From the NCBI RefSeq assembly GCF_033547155.1, contig NZ_CP137892.1, forward strand, positions 4,436,625-4,500,624: a stretch of 64,000 nt of DNA, written 5' to 3'. This stretch comes from Pseudomonas benzenivorans. GTDB taxonomy: Bacteria; Pseudomonadota; Gammaproteobacteria; Pseudomonadales; Pseudomonadaceae. The position numbers and the translations under genes are program-made. Of the stretch, positions 52,365-62,643 are shown piece by piece. Position 1 is the stretch's first letter; every line of letters begins with the position of its first letter. The notes below the pieces were generated by a model. The model searched no databases, had not been told where the DNA came from, and saw only the letters and a list, made by a program, of their open reading frames with translations.

Positions 52365-53729
52365 ATGTCCCTCGATATCGTCATCCTCGCCGCCGGCCAA
52401 GGCACCCGCATGCGTTCCGCCCTGCCCAAGGTCCTGCACCCGGTTGCCGGCAAGTCCATGCTCGGCCACGTCATCGACACCGCGCGTCAGTTGAAACCGC
52501 AGGGCATCCATGTGGTGATCGGCCATGGCGCCGAAATGGTGCGCGAGCGACTGGCGGCGGACGATCTGAACTTCGTGCTGCAGCGCGAACAGCTCGGCAC
52601 CGGCCATGCGGTGGCCCAGGCATTGCCGGCCTTGTCCGCAGAGCGGGTGCTGATCCTCTACGGCGACGTGCCGCTGATCGAGCAGGCCACCCTGGAGCGC
52701 CTGCTGCAGAAGGTCGGCGACGATCAGCTGGCCCTGCTCACCGTCGATCTGGTTGATCCGACCGGCTACGGCCGCATCGTTCGTGACGCCAGCGGCGCGG
52801 TGCAGGCCATCGTCGAGCACAAGGACGCCAGCCCCGAACAGCGGCAGATCTGCGAGGGCAATACGGGCATCCTCGCCGTGCCCGGCGCGCGCCTCGGCGA
52901 CTGGCTGGGGCGGTTGTCCAACAGCAATGCCCAGGGTGAGTACTACCTGACCGATGTGATCGCCATGGCGGTGGCCGACGGTCTGCCGGTGGCCACCGAG
53001 CAGCCGCAGGACGCGATGGAGGTGCAGGGCGCCAACGACCGCATCCAGCTGGCCGAGTTGGAGCGCCACTACCAGCAGCGGGCGGCGCGCCAGCTGATGG
53101 CCCAGGGCGTCACCCTGCGCGACCCGGCGCGTTTCGACCTGCGCGGCGAGGTCAGCGTCGGCCGCGACGTGCTCATCGACATCAACGTGATCCTCGAGGG
53201 CCGGGTGGTGATCGAGGAGGGCGTCGAGATCGGCGCCAACTGCGTGATCAAGGACAGCGTCCTGCGCAAGGGCGCCATCGTCAAGGCCAACAGCCATCTG
53301 GACGGCGCCGAGCTGGGCGAGGGCGCCGACTGCGGTCCGTTCGCCCGCCTGCGACCCGGTGCCGTGCTCGGTGCCAAGGCCCATGTCGGCAACTTCGTAG
53401 AGTTGAAGAACGCCGTACTGGGCGAGGGGGCCAAGGCCGGCCACCTGAGCTATCTGGGCGACGCCGAGATCGGCGCGCGCAGCAACATCGGCGCCGGCAC
53501 CATCACCTGCAACTATGACGGCGCCAACAAGTTCCGCACGGTCATGGGCGAGGACGTGTTCATCGGCTCCAACAGTGCCCTGGTAGCCCCGGTTTCCCTC
53601 GGCGACCGCGCCACCACCGGCGCCGGTTCGGTGATCACCACCGACGTGCCGGCCGACAGCCTGGCGGTGGGCCGGGCCAAGCAACGCAATATCGACGGCT
53701 GGAAGCGGCCGACCAAGCGCCAGGGCTGA
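52365..53729 (+). CDS. glmU: Bifunctional UDP-GlcNAc pyrophosphorylase / GlcN-1-P acetyltransferase
   Basis: 454 residues. Makes UDP-GlcNAc for peptidoglycan and LPS. N-terminal uridyltransferase with [20 protein letters not shown], then left-handed beta-helix acetyltransferase repeats (about 250-440) with [20 protein letters not shown] and [15 protein letters not shown]. Full length. Acts with glmS, encoded 1.4 kb away, on the same pathway. Confidence 0.98.
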   Translation: MSLDIVILAAGQGTRMRSALPKVLHPVAGKSMLGHVIDTARQLKPQGIHVVIGHGAEMVRERLAADDLNFVLQREQLGTGHAVAQALPALSAERVLILYGDVPLIEQATLERLLQKVGDDQLALLTVDLVDPTGYGRIVRDASGAVQAIVEHKDASPEQRQICEGNTGILAVPGARLGDWLGRLSNSNAQGEYYLTDVIAMAVADGLPVATEQPQDAMEVQGANDRIQLAELERHYQQRAARQLMAQGVTLRDPARFDLRGEVSVGRDVLIDINVILEGRVVIEEGVEIGANCVIKDSVLRKGAIVKANSHLDGAELGEGADCGPFARLRPGAVLGAKAHVGNFVELKNAVLGEGAKAGHLSYLGDAEIGARSNIGAGTITCNYDGANKFRTVMGEDVFIGSNSALVAPVSLGDRATTGAGSVITTDVPADSLAVGRAKQRNIDGWKRPTKRQG

Positions 53730-53747
53730 ATGCACGGGGAGGCAAGG

Positions 53748-54263
53748 ATGCCGTCACGCAAAGCCTGGCTAGGGGTGGCGGCTGCGCTGCTGTGGGCTTG
53801 TCTGCCCGAATGGCCACGGATTCCGGTGGAGGGTGCCAGCATCCGTGACTGGAACGCGCAGACCTTCTGGTACGAACCCTGGGGTCGCTCCGGCGTGCAC
53901 AAGGGCATCGATATCTTTGCCAAGCCGGGCACAGCGGTACGTGCTGCCAGCTATGGGGTGGTGCTGTACCGTGGCGAGATCGAGCGGGGCGGCAAGGTGA
54001 TCGTCGTCCTGGGGCCGAAATGGCGCATTCACTACTATGCCCACCTGCAAGCCTATGATGTCTACCCAGGGCAGCCGCTGCTCGGCGGCACTTACCTGGG
54101 CAGGGTCGGCGACAGTGGCAATGCGCGGGGCAAGCCGGCGCATCTGCACTATTCAGTCGTCAGCCTGCTGCCTTTGCCATGGCGCATGGACGATACGACT
54201 CAGGGCTGGAAGAAGATGTTCTACCTCGATCCTAACCAGATCCTGTCACGCGCCGAACGATGA
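53748..54263 (+). CDS. Exported M23-family metallopeptidase
   Basis: 171 residues. N-terminal hydrophobic export segment (MPSRKAWLGVAAALLWACLP). LytM/M23 core with HKGIDIF (zinc His and Asp, H-x3-D) and the later HLHYSV (H-x-H), both complete, so an active peptidoglycan endopeptidase is likely. Start 53748 has GGGGAGG 5 bases upstream; an ATG overlapping the glmU stop lacks as good a site. It lies between glmU and glmR, where I would otherwise expect glmR directly. The small size and lack of extra domains resemble stand-alone LytM hydrolases. Confidence 0.88.
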   Translation: MPSRKAWLGVAAALLWACLPEWPRIPVEGASIRDWNAQTFWYEPWGRSGVHKGIDIFAKPGTAVRAASYGVVLYRGEIERGGKVIVVLGPKWRIHYYAHLQAYDVYPGQPLLGGTYLGRVGDSGNARGKPAHLHYSVVSLLPLPWRMDDTTQGWKKMFYLDPNQILSRAER

Positions 54264-54321
54264 CCCGGCTCGGGATTCAGCCATTTGTCCATCTCGTGCT
54301 TGACGCAAAAGCTTCGTTAGG

Positions 54322-54354
54322 TTTTGATTCGCGCCACTAACTTTCGAATCGAAA
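54322..54354. promoter_or_regulatory. Probable GlmR (DeoR-type) operator
   Basis: TTTCGAATCGAAA (54342-54354) is a perfect 13-bp palindrome 7 bases before the glmR ATG. An upstream half site TTTTGATTCG (54322-54331) matches the complement of CGAATCGAAA (54345-54354) in 9 of 10 bases. TTTCG/CGAAA half sites are typical of DeoR-family operators such as GlpR. Confidence 0.6.
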
Positions 54355-54361
54355 CTTTTCC

Positions 54362-55132
54362 ATGTCGAAGCGCAACACCCCGCAGCGCCGCCACGCCATC
54401 CTCGCCCTGCTCAACGAGCAGGGCGAGGTCAGCGTCGATGCCCTGGCCAAGGGCTTTGCCACCTCGGAAGTGACCATCCGCAAGGACCTCGCCGCCCTGG
54501 AGAAGAATGGCCTGCTGCTGCGCCGCTACGGCGGCGCGGTGCCCATGCCGCAGGAACTGATCGGCGACGGCGGCCAGCCCATTTCCCGCTACAAGCAGGC
54601 CATCGCCCGCGCCGGGGTGGCGCGGATTCGCGAGCACGCGCGAATCATCATCGACAGCGGCACCACCACCGCGGCGATGATTCCCGAGCTGGGGCACAAG
54701 CCGGGCCTGGTGGTGATGACCAATTCGCTGAACGTGGCCAACGCCCTGCGCGACCTGGAGCACGAGCCGGTGCTGCTGATGACCGGCGGAACCTGGGACC
54801 CTCATTCCGAGTCCTTTCAGGGCCAGGTCGCCGAGCAGGTGCTGCGCTCCTACGACTTCGACCAGCTGTTCATCGGCGCCGACGGCATCGACCTGGCGCG
54901 AGGTACCACCACCTTCAACGAGTTACTGGGGCTGTCCCGGGTGATGGCCGAGGTGGCCCGGGAGGTCATCGTCATGGTCGAGAGCGACAAGATCGGCCGC
55001 AAGATTCCCAATCTGGAGCTGCCCTGGAGCAGCGTCCATACCCTGATCACCGACGAGCGCCTCCCCGCCGAGGCCCGTGAACAACTGACGGCGCGTGGGA
55101 TCAAGCTGATCTGCGCGACCGTGCACGACTAA
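54362..55132 (+). CDS. glmR: DeoR-family regulator of glmS
   Basis: 256 residues. N-terminal winged helix (HAILALLNEQGEVSVDALAKGF, SEVTIRKDLAALEKNGLLLRRYGGA kept as pieces) and a C-terminal sugar-phosphate-sensing domain (IIIDSGTTTAAM, NSLNVANALRD, FIGADGIDLARG). It lies 12 bases before glmS, so the pair is one unit; in P. aeruginosa the gene here is called glmR and affects amino-sugar supply and beta-lactam sensitivity. The palindrome upstream suggests autoregulation. Confidence 0.9.
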   Translation: MSKRNTPQRRHAILALLNEQGEVSVDALAKGFATSEVTIRKDLAALEKNGLLLRRYGGAVPMPQELIGDGGQPISRYKQAIARAGVARIREHARIIIDSGTTTAAMIPELGHKPGLVVMTNSLNVANALRDLEHEPVLLMTGGTWDPHSESFQGQVAEQVLRSYDFDQLFIGADGIDLARGTTTFNELLGLSRVMAEVAREVIVMVESDKIGRKIPNLELPWSSVHTLITDERLPAEAREQLTARGIKLICATVHD

Positions 55133-55144
55133 GGAGAGATAACT

Positions 55145-56995
<1,851 letters not shown>

Positions 56996-57002
56996 TCCGC
57001 GC

Positions 57003-57062
57003 TGGCCTGGGGTGAAATGGCGGATGGACGTGCAGTTCCATCCCGCCATTTCGACCCGGCCA
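57003..57062. repeat. Large imperfect inverted repeat after glmS
   Basis: TGGCC, GAAATGGCGG and ATGGA on the left match TCCAT, CCGCCATTTC and GGCCA on the right, around an 8-base loop (CGTGCAGT). It could end transcription from both sides (glmS and the convergent DUF1329 gene) although no T tract follows. It covers the predicted Tn7 insertion point. Confidence 0.7.
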
Positions 57063-57124
57063 GTGACGATGTCGGCCTCACTGCAGCCGAGCAGGACGCC
57101 GGTGCAGGGCGTGGCTCATGGTCC

Positions 57125-58426
57125 TTACTTGATCCCCAGGTGGCGCAGCGCAGCGGGTTGGTAGTCGCTCTTGGACGCGCGGAAGCCGAACTCGATGGGA
57201 TGCTGGGCATCGACCAGCAGGCCATAGATCAGGTATCTGGAGCTGGTCAGGTCATAAATGGCTTCCGCCGCATACCAGGGGGTATCGGCATAATGGAACT
57301 GCACGTGGAAGCCTTCGGAAAAGCGCCACAACTCGCCGCGATTGTCGTATTGCTCGGCCAAGGCGATCTGCCAGGTATCCTCATCCAAGTAGAGCACGCG
57401 CTTGCTGTAGATATGGCGCATCCCGGCCTTCAGCGTGCCAACCACTTTCCATACCCGATGCTTCTCATAGCGGGTCAGGTTCTGGTTGATATGGCCCTTG
57501 CCGGCAACATCGGCGACCGAGAGTGACGGGTCGGTCAGTCGGTAGTTGTTGTAGGGAATGTAAATCTCCTGTTTCCCCTCGAGTTTCCAGTCGTAGCGAT
57601 CCGGTGATCCGGAATACATGTCCGCGTTATCGGAGGTGCGCAGCCCGTCGGCGGCCGTGCCGGGACCATCGTAGGCCACCTGGGGCGCGCGCCTCACCCG
57701 GCGCTGGCCGGCGTTGTACATCCAGGCGAGACGCGGCTGCTCGACCTGGTTGACGGTTTCATGAACCAACAAGATGTTTCCGGCGAGCCGGGACGGCGCT
57801 ACGACGGCCTGTCTGGCGTAAAGCATCACGTTCTTGTCGGCGACCTCGTCGTAGCCATCGAGCTTTTCCGGCCAGACGACCTGTTCGTTGATTCTGACTT
57901 CGCTGTAGCTGCCATTGGCCTGGGTGACGACCTGCACCTGATCACGCAGCAGACTTCCGCCGCGGTAGCGCATGAAATGATTCCAGACGGCTTCGAGGCC
58001 ATTCTTGGGCGAGGGGAAGGGGTAGTAGCCCTTGTATCCCTCCACGCCATTGGCATCGCTGCTCAACTTTGCGTTGAGCGCGTTGTACTTCGCCGCCTCC
58101 TGCACGGACGCCGGCAACACGGCGGTTCGATGCGATGGGTAGACGTCGAGAAAGTAGCTGTCCGGGTAGCGCTGCAGCATGGCAACCTGGCCATCGGTTA
58201 GATGGGCCTTGTGCGCGTGGACGTTGTCGGCCGCAATGCGCAGGATCGCCGACTCGCCCGCAAACGGATCGGACAGGCCCGGGCCGGCAGCCTTGAAGTC
58301 GCCGGTCCAGGCCGGAATCGATCCGTCTGCGTTGGCCGCGACTTCGGCACCCACGGCGGTAAGTTCCTGGGCCTGGGCAGAGAGACAACCGAGCAGCAGC
58401 AAAGAAGGCAGAAAAGTATTCTTCAT
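57125..58426 (-). CDS. Exported DUF1329 protein
   Basis: 433 residues with a signal peptide (MKNTFLPSLLLLGCLSAQA). Matches the DUF1329 family by its mature N terminus (ELTAVGAEVAANADGSIPAWTGD), repeated WMYNAGQRRVRRAPQVAYD and DRYDWKLEGKQEIYIPYNNY, and the C-terminal DEDTWQIALAEQYDNRGELWR; the fold is LolA-like, suggesting binding of a hydrophobic ligand in the periplasm. Start 58426 gives the signal peptide and has CAGG upstream. Second gene of an operon with the 104-residue exported protein, one base after its stop. Relatives often sit with DUF1302 proteins; none is present here. Confidence 0.82.
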   Translation of the reverse strand: MKNTFLPSLLLLGCLSAQAQELTAVGAEVAANADGSIPAWTGDFKAAGPGLSDPFAGESAILRIAADNVHAHKAHLTDGQVAMLQRYPDSYFLDVYPSHRTAVLPASVQEAAKYNALNAKLSSDANGVEGYKGYYPFPSPKNGLEAVWNHFMRYRGGSLLRDQVQVVTQANGSYSEVRINEQVVWPEKLDGYDEVADKNVMLYARQAVVAPSRLAGNILLVHETVNQVEQPRLAWMYNAGQRRVRRAPQVAYDGPGTAADGLRTSDNADMYSGSPDRYDWKLEGKQEIYIPYNNYRLTDPSLSVADVAGKGHINQNLTRYEKHRVWKVVGTLKAGMRHIYSKRVLYLDEDTWQIALAEQYDNRGELWRFSEGFHVQFHYADTPWYAAEAIYDLTSSRYLIYGLLVDAQHPIEFGFRASKSDYQPAALRHLGIK

Positions 58427-58427
58427 A

Positions 58428-58742
58428 TTATTTAACCTGCAGTTCATCGATTTTCGCGGCCGCCTGTTGCAGATATTTCGGGCTGACGCTGCCGGATAGC
58501 CGTTGCGCATAGGCAAACCAGCTATAGGCCAATTGCGCATGCTGCATGGCCTGTTGCTGATCCTTCTCGGCGGCATTCAGGTGACACTCTCCGGCCGTAA
58601 TGGCCAGGCTACTGCTGATCAGTTCCTTATCGATTTCATTGGTAAGGCAGACCGGTTCGACGGGCTCCTGACTCGCCGAGGCGTAGCCGACGAAGGCCGC
58701 CATGGTCACGGCCACGAGGCTGGGGTACAGCATTCTGCTCAT
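58428..58742 (-). CDS. Small exported protein, function unknown
   Basis: 104 residues. Signal peptide about residues 1-23 (ending ASA). Mature part is helical with two Cys (PVCLTNE and GECHLN) that could form a disulfide, and a run QQQAMQHAQLAYSWFAYAQRL. Not recognised. First gene of the operon with the DUF1329 protein; divergent from the HxlR regulator across a gap holding two palindromic operators. Confidence 0.7.
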   Translation of the reverse strand: MSRMLYPSLVAVTMAAFVGYASASQEPVEPVCLTNEIDKELISSSLAITAGECHLNAAEKDQQQAMQHAQLAYSWFAYAQRLSGSVSPKYLQQAAAKIDELQVK

Positions 58743-58778
58743 GTCGATCGCTCCAAGGGTTTGACTTGCGGAGTACGA

Positions 58779-58795
58779 GGTTCCATCATAGAACC
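58779..58795. promoter_or_regulatory. Palindromic operator 1 in the HxlR-DUF1329 gap
   Basis: GGTTCCATCATAGAACC: inverted GGTTC/GAACC around seven bases. Its twin lies 29 bases further on, close to three helical turns. Confidence 0.75.
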
Positions 58796-58801
58796 ATGAA
58801 C

Positions 58802-58830
58802 ACCATAGGTTTCATTATAGAACCTGTCAA
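58802..58830 (-). promoter_or_regulatory. Sigma-70 promoter of the DUF1329 operon
   Basis: On the minus strand: TTGACA (58830-58825), a 17-base spacer, TATGGT (58807-58802). The spacer is exactly operator 2. The start would lie near 58795, inside or next to operator 1. Confidence 0.65.
58808..58824. promoter_or_regulatory. Palindromic operator 2 in the HxlR-DUF1329 gap
   Basis: GGTTTCATTATAGAACC, 15 of 17 bases identical to operator 1. It occupies the whole spacer between the predicted -35 and -10, so a bound repressor would block RNA polymerase. Confidence 0.75.
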
Positions 58831-58885
58831 GGGCTTCAGAGCCTTGGGTAATTTCGTTAAATTTCAGATGGTTAGGTGTTGAGTC

Positions 58886-59380
58886 ATGGAGAGAGTGAGC
58901 TTCGAAGGGCGAAACTGCTCGTTGGCGCGGTCGTTGGACATCCTCGGCGACTGGTGGAACGTGCTGATCGTCAGGGAGGCGCTATGGGGAACCACCAAGT
59001 TCGATGAGTTTCAACGCAACCTGGGCATGTCCAAGAGCATCCTGTCCAAGCGCCTGAAACTGCTGCTCGAACATGAGGTTCTGCGGAAGCAGAACCAGGG
59101 CGGCAGCGTCGACTACTACCTCACGGAAAAGGGGCAGGAGGTCAACACCATCATCATGAGCATGTTGCAATGGGGGGACCGCTGGTACCCGCATGAAGAA
59201 GGGCCGCCCGTGTTGTTGGTCAACAAGAAAACCGGCTTGCCGCTGACGCGCGCAAGGTTCTATGACCAGGAGGGCAATGAAGTGAGCCCGAACGACGTCG
59301 GCATCTGTGACGGGCCGGGCGCCAATGCGCAAACCCGCGAAAGGATTCGCCAGATCCACCAGAAGAAGAGCCGCGCCTGA
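58886..59380 (+). CDS. HxlR-family transcriptional regulator
   Basis: 164 residues. Winged helix of the HxlR type (about 10-100): NCSLARSLDILGDWWNVLIVREAL, then FDEFQRNLGMSKSILSKRL and LTEKGQEV. Cys11 is at the position of the conserved N-terminal Cys found in many HxlR proteins, some of which sense redox or aldehydes. A C-terminal tail of about 60 residues (NKKTGLPLTRARFYDQEGNE) goes beyond the minimal domain. Divergent from the DUF1329 operon, over a gap with two matching palindromes, so it is the likely repressor. Confidence 0.88.
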   Translation: MERVSFEGRNCSLARSLDILGDWWNVLIVREALWGTTKFDEFQRNLGMSKSILSKRLKLLLEHEVLRKQNQGGSVDYYLTEKGQEVNTIIMSMLQWGDRWYPHEEGPPVLLVNKKTGLPLTRARFYDQEGNEVSPNDVGICDGPGANAQTRERIRQIHQKKSRA

Positions 59381-59456
59381 TGCCGGCGCCGGCCCGTGAG
59401 TAGCGCCCCGCTGGCGCTGCCGATGCCGGACAGCTGGCGGCGGAGGGGCTGCGGGT

Positions 59457-60209
59457 TTAGAACGAGTGGCTCAGCAGCAGGCCACCGCCGGCGTCGGGGC
59501 TGGCATCGGAAAAGCCTTTGAGCGCATAGAGCTGGACCTTCCAGGACGGGCCGAGCCTCTGGGTCAGAAACAGGGTGAGCTCCTGGATCTCGTCGCCGTT
59601 GGCGGTCACCTTCTGCCGCCAGTCGTAGGCCACGCCCAGGTAGGTCGCCGGCGCGAGTCTGCCGACCAGGCCCAGGGAGGCGAAGAGCGGATCGCGCAGG
59701 TCGGTGTCCGCGGGGTCGCCGAACTTCTTCCAGCCCAGGGTGGCGAAACCGCTGATCGCGCCGAAGGCCCGGGCGACATCGAGCTGGGCGGAGTAGTCGG
59801 TCTTGCCGGTTCCCAGGCAGTGGTCTTCGTCGGCCGTCGGCAGCTTGACCTTGCCGACCAGGTCCAGCATCAGCCCGCTACTCCCGCTGCCATCGAGCAG
59901 GGCGTAACCGGCGCTGGCCACAGTGTCGCCCAGGCCGCTCTCGACGCGGCCGCAGCTTCCGGATAGGGGTTCGCCATCCGGCCCCACCGAGGGATTGGTG
60001 ATACGCAGGTAGGGGACGGTCAGCTTGTAGAGCATGGGGCCGGTTTCGTACCTGGCGATCACCGGGACATACCAGGTCTCGCTGGTGGTCGGCGTGCCGT
60101 ATTTTCCCCGCGAGTAATCGACCCCGGTCGAAACCGTGAGCCCCTCGGCCAGAACGGGTACGGCGAGAACGAGCAACAGGCCCGGCAAGATCACGCGAGC
60201 GCTTCTCAT
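59457..60209 (-). CDS. Outer membrane beta-barrel protein
   Basis: 250 residues. Signal peptide (residues 1-21, ending VLA), then alternating amphipathic strands and a C-terminal phenylalanine (GLLLSHSF), the usual sorting signal for barrel assembly. Resembles the transporter-like / MetA-pathway OMP group. GAGG lies 5 bases before the ATG. Downstream of the DUF5666 gene on the same strand after 164 bases; cotranscription is possible. Confidence 0.75.
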   Translation of the reverse strand: MRSARVILPGLLLVLAVPVLAEGLTVSTGVDYSRGKYGTPTTSETWYVPVIARYETGPMLYKLTVPYLRITNPSVGPDGEPLSGSCGRVESGLGDTVASAGYALLDGSGSSGLMLDLVGKVKLPTADEDHCLGTGKTDYSAQLDVARAFGAISGFATLGWKKFGDPADTDLRDPLFASLGLVGRLAPATYLGVAYDWRQKVTANGDEIQELTLFLTQRLGPSWKVQLYALKGFSDASPDAGGGLLLSHSF

Positions 60210-60373
60210 GGTTACCTCGTGGCTATCCGGATAACGACGTGCGGATCGCGCGCAGCCCGCCCGCGTCGAGCCTCGGGGCCTTGGTCGCCATCAGGCCGGC
60301 GCGGCGGACAACCCGCCTCGTTCAGCTTAGCCGGCGATCCGCGCTGCGCTTGGACACAGGCGTGCTGCCGCCT

Positions 60374-61792
60374 TCAGTGACGGCCGGAGTTGTCCACCCT
60401 GTCCGGTCGTTCGAGGCGTTCGGGCCTGTCCACCCGCTCCACGCGCTCCACCCGTTCGGGCTTATCGCCGCGTTCCACTCGTTCGATGCGCTCGATCCGC
60501 TCCACCCGCACGCCGTTCTCGAAGATCTCGATCCGCTCGCGGGTTTCCAGGCGGTCCGGGGCGTCGCGTACCTCGATCCGCTCGATCCGTTCCAGTTCGC
60601 CGGAGGCGGATTCCTCCCGGCGTTCGATCCGCTCGCGGGTTTCGCCATCGTCGCGCCGTTCGAGGCGCTCGCGGGTCTCGCCGTCGTCGCCGCGCTCGCG
60701 TGACTCGAGGTCGTCGCGCTCGGCGCTGCGGCCTTGCTGTTGCTCGTCTGCGGTCGCGGACGGGGCGTGCTGGCCGCTGCCCGAGTGGCCCGGCGCGGCC
60801 GGCTGCTCGCGGGAGAATTCGATGCGCAGGGCGCGGATATCCCGTCCCTTGCCGAACTCGCCGGTGACCCGGATGCGCCGGTCGAGCGCCAGGTCGGCGG
60901 CCTGGCCGCCGAGATAGGCGGTATCGCGATCCACCTGGGCGGTGAACCCGCCGAACGCGATGCGATTGCCCTGGCGCCCGCGTACCAGGCCCTCCACCAG
61001 GGCATGGCGCACCCGGCCGGCGAAGGGCATGCCCGGATCGCGGTGCGTCTGGACGACCTCCAGCTGCCTGCCGTTCCAGGTGCCGCGCACCAGGACCTCG
61101 CCGCTGACGGCCAGCGGCTTGCTGAGGGCCAGGCCGTGGAGATCGCCGCCTCGCGCGGCGGTGCCTATGGCACTGACCTGGGTCAGGTTGGCGGCCCGGT
61201 CGATCCGGCTGGCGAGCACTTCGCCCCGGGCATTGCGCAGGCCGCTGACCCGTACCGCCTCGCCGGGGCGCAGGCCCTGCGCCACCCGGGCGCCGGCGGC
61301 CACGCGCACCGGTTGTCCCATCACCCGCAGCGGCGCGGCGCCCGCTGCCAGCGCCGTGATCGGCCCCTCATAGGCATGCAGGATCGCGATGCTCCGCGCC
61401 TCGAGGCCACGTTTCGATGGGCGGGCCTCCACCGCCACGACTTGGCCGATCGCCAGCCGGTCGCTGCTGGCGGGCAGGCCGTTCTCGCTGAGCACGAGCT
61501 GGTTATCGAAGTGTACTTCCACGCCATTGACGCAGATGGAGCCGAAGCCGGTGATGGTACCCACTATGCCCGTGCCACCGATTCCGCCGTTATCGGTCGC
61601 ACCTGTACCTCCTACGCCCCCCTGTTCGGCCGGAGCGCCGGTGCCGCCGACACCGCCAGTCGCCACGGCGCCGGTGCCGCCCATGCCGCCGGGCTCGAGG
61701 CAGGCCGGCGTGGCGCCAAGCGCCGGAGAAGCCGGCAGCAGTGACGTGCAGAGGAAAGCTAAGGCACAGAGCAGGCGCGTGGTAGTGCTCAT
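60374..61792 (-). CDS. Exported DUF5666 protein with Gly-rich and Arg/Glu repeat tails
   Basis: 472 residues. Signal peptide 1-26 (ending ALG). Residues about 34-75 are repeats of GGVGGTG-like units. Residues about 77-340 carry small OB-like DUF5666 modules (GTITGFGSICVNGVEVHFD; AIGQVVAVEA; then two or three similar barrels). Residues about 355-472 are extremely charged: RERLERRDDGETRER, then short ERIER, ERVER and DRPERL repeats. Its ATG overlaps the DUF6502 stop by 4 bases. Function is unknown; a secreted or surface structural role is inferred. Confidence 0.75.
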   Translation of the reverse strand: MSTTTRLLCALAFLCTSLLPASPALGATPACLEPGGMGGTGAVATGGVGGTGAPAEQGGVGGTGATDNGGIGGTGIVGTITGFGSICVNGVEVHFDNQLVLSENGLPASSDRLAIGQVVAVEARPSKRGLEARSIAILHAYEGPITALAAGAAPLRVMGQPVRVAAGARVAQGLRPGEAVRVSGLRNARGEVLASRIDRAANLTQVSAIGTAARGGDLHGLALSKPLAVSGEVLVRGTWNGRQLEVVQTHRDPGMPFAGRVRHALVEGLVRGRQGNRIAFGGFTAQVDRDTAYLGGQAADLALDRRIRVTGEFGKGRDIRALRIEFSREQPAAPGHSGSGQHAPSATADEQQQGRSAERDDLESRERGDDGETRERLERRDDGETRERIERREESASGELERIERIEVRDAPDRLETRERIEIFENGVRVERIERIERVERGDKPERVERVERVDRPERLERPDRVDNSGRH

Positions 61793-62643
61793 GATGAACT
61801 GGCCGTTGTCGGGGTGGAGGCTGCTGCCGGATTGGCTTCAGTGTAGAAATACAGGCCGATGGTGATGCGCTGCCGTGCGTCGGCGGAGGGAATGTCCCGT
61901 TCCTCCATCTCCGCTGCCAGCAGGTTGAGGCCGTTCAGCACCTGCATGCCTTCGATCTCCACGGCCTCGCGCAGCTGGGCAACCGCCCAGGGCGACAGGC
62001 TGTCGTAGTGCACGCTGCGCTCGAAGAAGGGCGTGCCGGCCTCGGTCAGGTTGTGCACGGCGGCGCAGGCATGGTCGTGGAGGTTGTGCCGGAAATAGGC
62101 GATCTTCTCGTCGAATCCCCGCTGCGGAATGAACGCCAGCGCCTGCAGATGGACGCGGTCCTGCTCGTCCAGGCGCACGACGCCCAGGCGCAGCCACTCG
62201 TCCAGCACGACGCGGGCACGGATATCCGTGCTGACCTGGGCCACCAGCGCATCGAACGAGCCGGCGCCGCCGGTGCTGGACAGACGCGCCAGGGGCAACG
62301 GCCGACCGGGCCGCTCGCAGAACGGCGGGTTGTTCAGCCAGACGCTGACCAGGTGAGCGCCAAAGGAAATGACTTCGGGCAGGCTGCTCTCGTCTTCGCT
62401 TGCCTTGGCCCGCAGACGCCGCACATCCTTGCGATGCACGCCCGTCAGCAGGCTGATCCTGCTGTCGGTCGGAGGCTTGTCGTCGAGGCGGAACTCGTGC
62501 TCGGCGACATCGACGAACACCTGCTTGAGCAGATTGGCGAAGCTGGTGTAGGTGACCCCCTTCTTGAGCATCAACCTCACCACCGGGCGCATGACGTGTT
62601 GCAGCGCCGACAGCAGGGAGGGAGGCAAGGTGGGCAAATGCAT
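61789..62643 (-). CDS. DUF6502 family protein
   Basis: 284 residues, no signal peptide. N-terminal 100 residues look like a helix-turn-helix domain (MLKKGVTYTSFANLLKQVFV, then SLLTGVHRKDVRRLRAKA), which suggests DNA or RNA binding; the rest is helical (DIRARVVLDEWLRLGVV, RHNLHDHACAAVHNL). I recognise the DUF6502 family, which often precedes DUF5666 genes. GAGGA lies upstream of the ATG. Coupled to DUF5666 by a 4-base overlap, so perhaps a regulator of its own operon. Confidence 0.7.
   Translation of the reverse strand: MHLPTLPPSLLSALQHVMRPVVRLMLKKGVTYTSFANLLKQVFVDVAEHEFRLDDKPPTDSRISLLTGVHRKDVRRLRAKASEDESSLPEVISFGAHLVSVWLNNPPFCERPGRPLPLARLSSTGGAGSFDALVAQVSTDIRARVVLDEWLRLGVVRLDEQDRVHLQALAFIPQRGFDEKIAYFRHNLHDHACAAVHNLTEAGTPFFERSVHYDSLSPWAVAQLREAVEIEGMQVLNGLNLLAAEMEERDIPSADARQRITIGLYFYTEANPAAASTPTTASSS

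Noticed and set aside
55133..55144. glmS ribozyme or riboswitch before glmS
   Set aside because: The gap is only 12 bases; no room for a ribozyme.
60734..61744. Plus-strand open frame opposite the DUF5666 gene
   Set aside because: Antisense of a gene with signal peptide and translational coupling; no ribosome site or domain.
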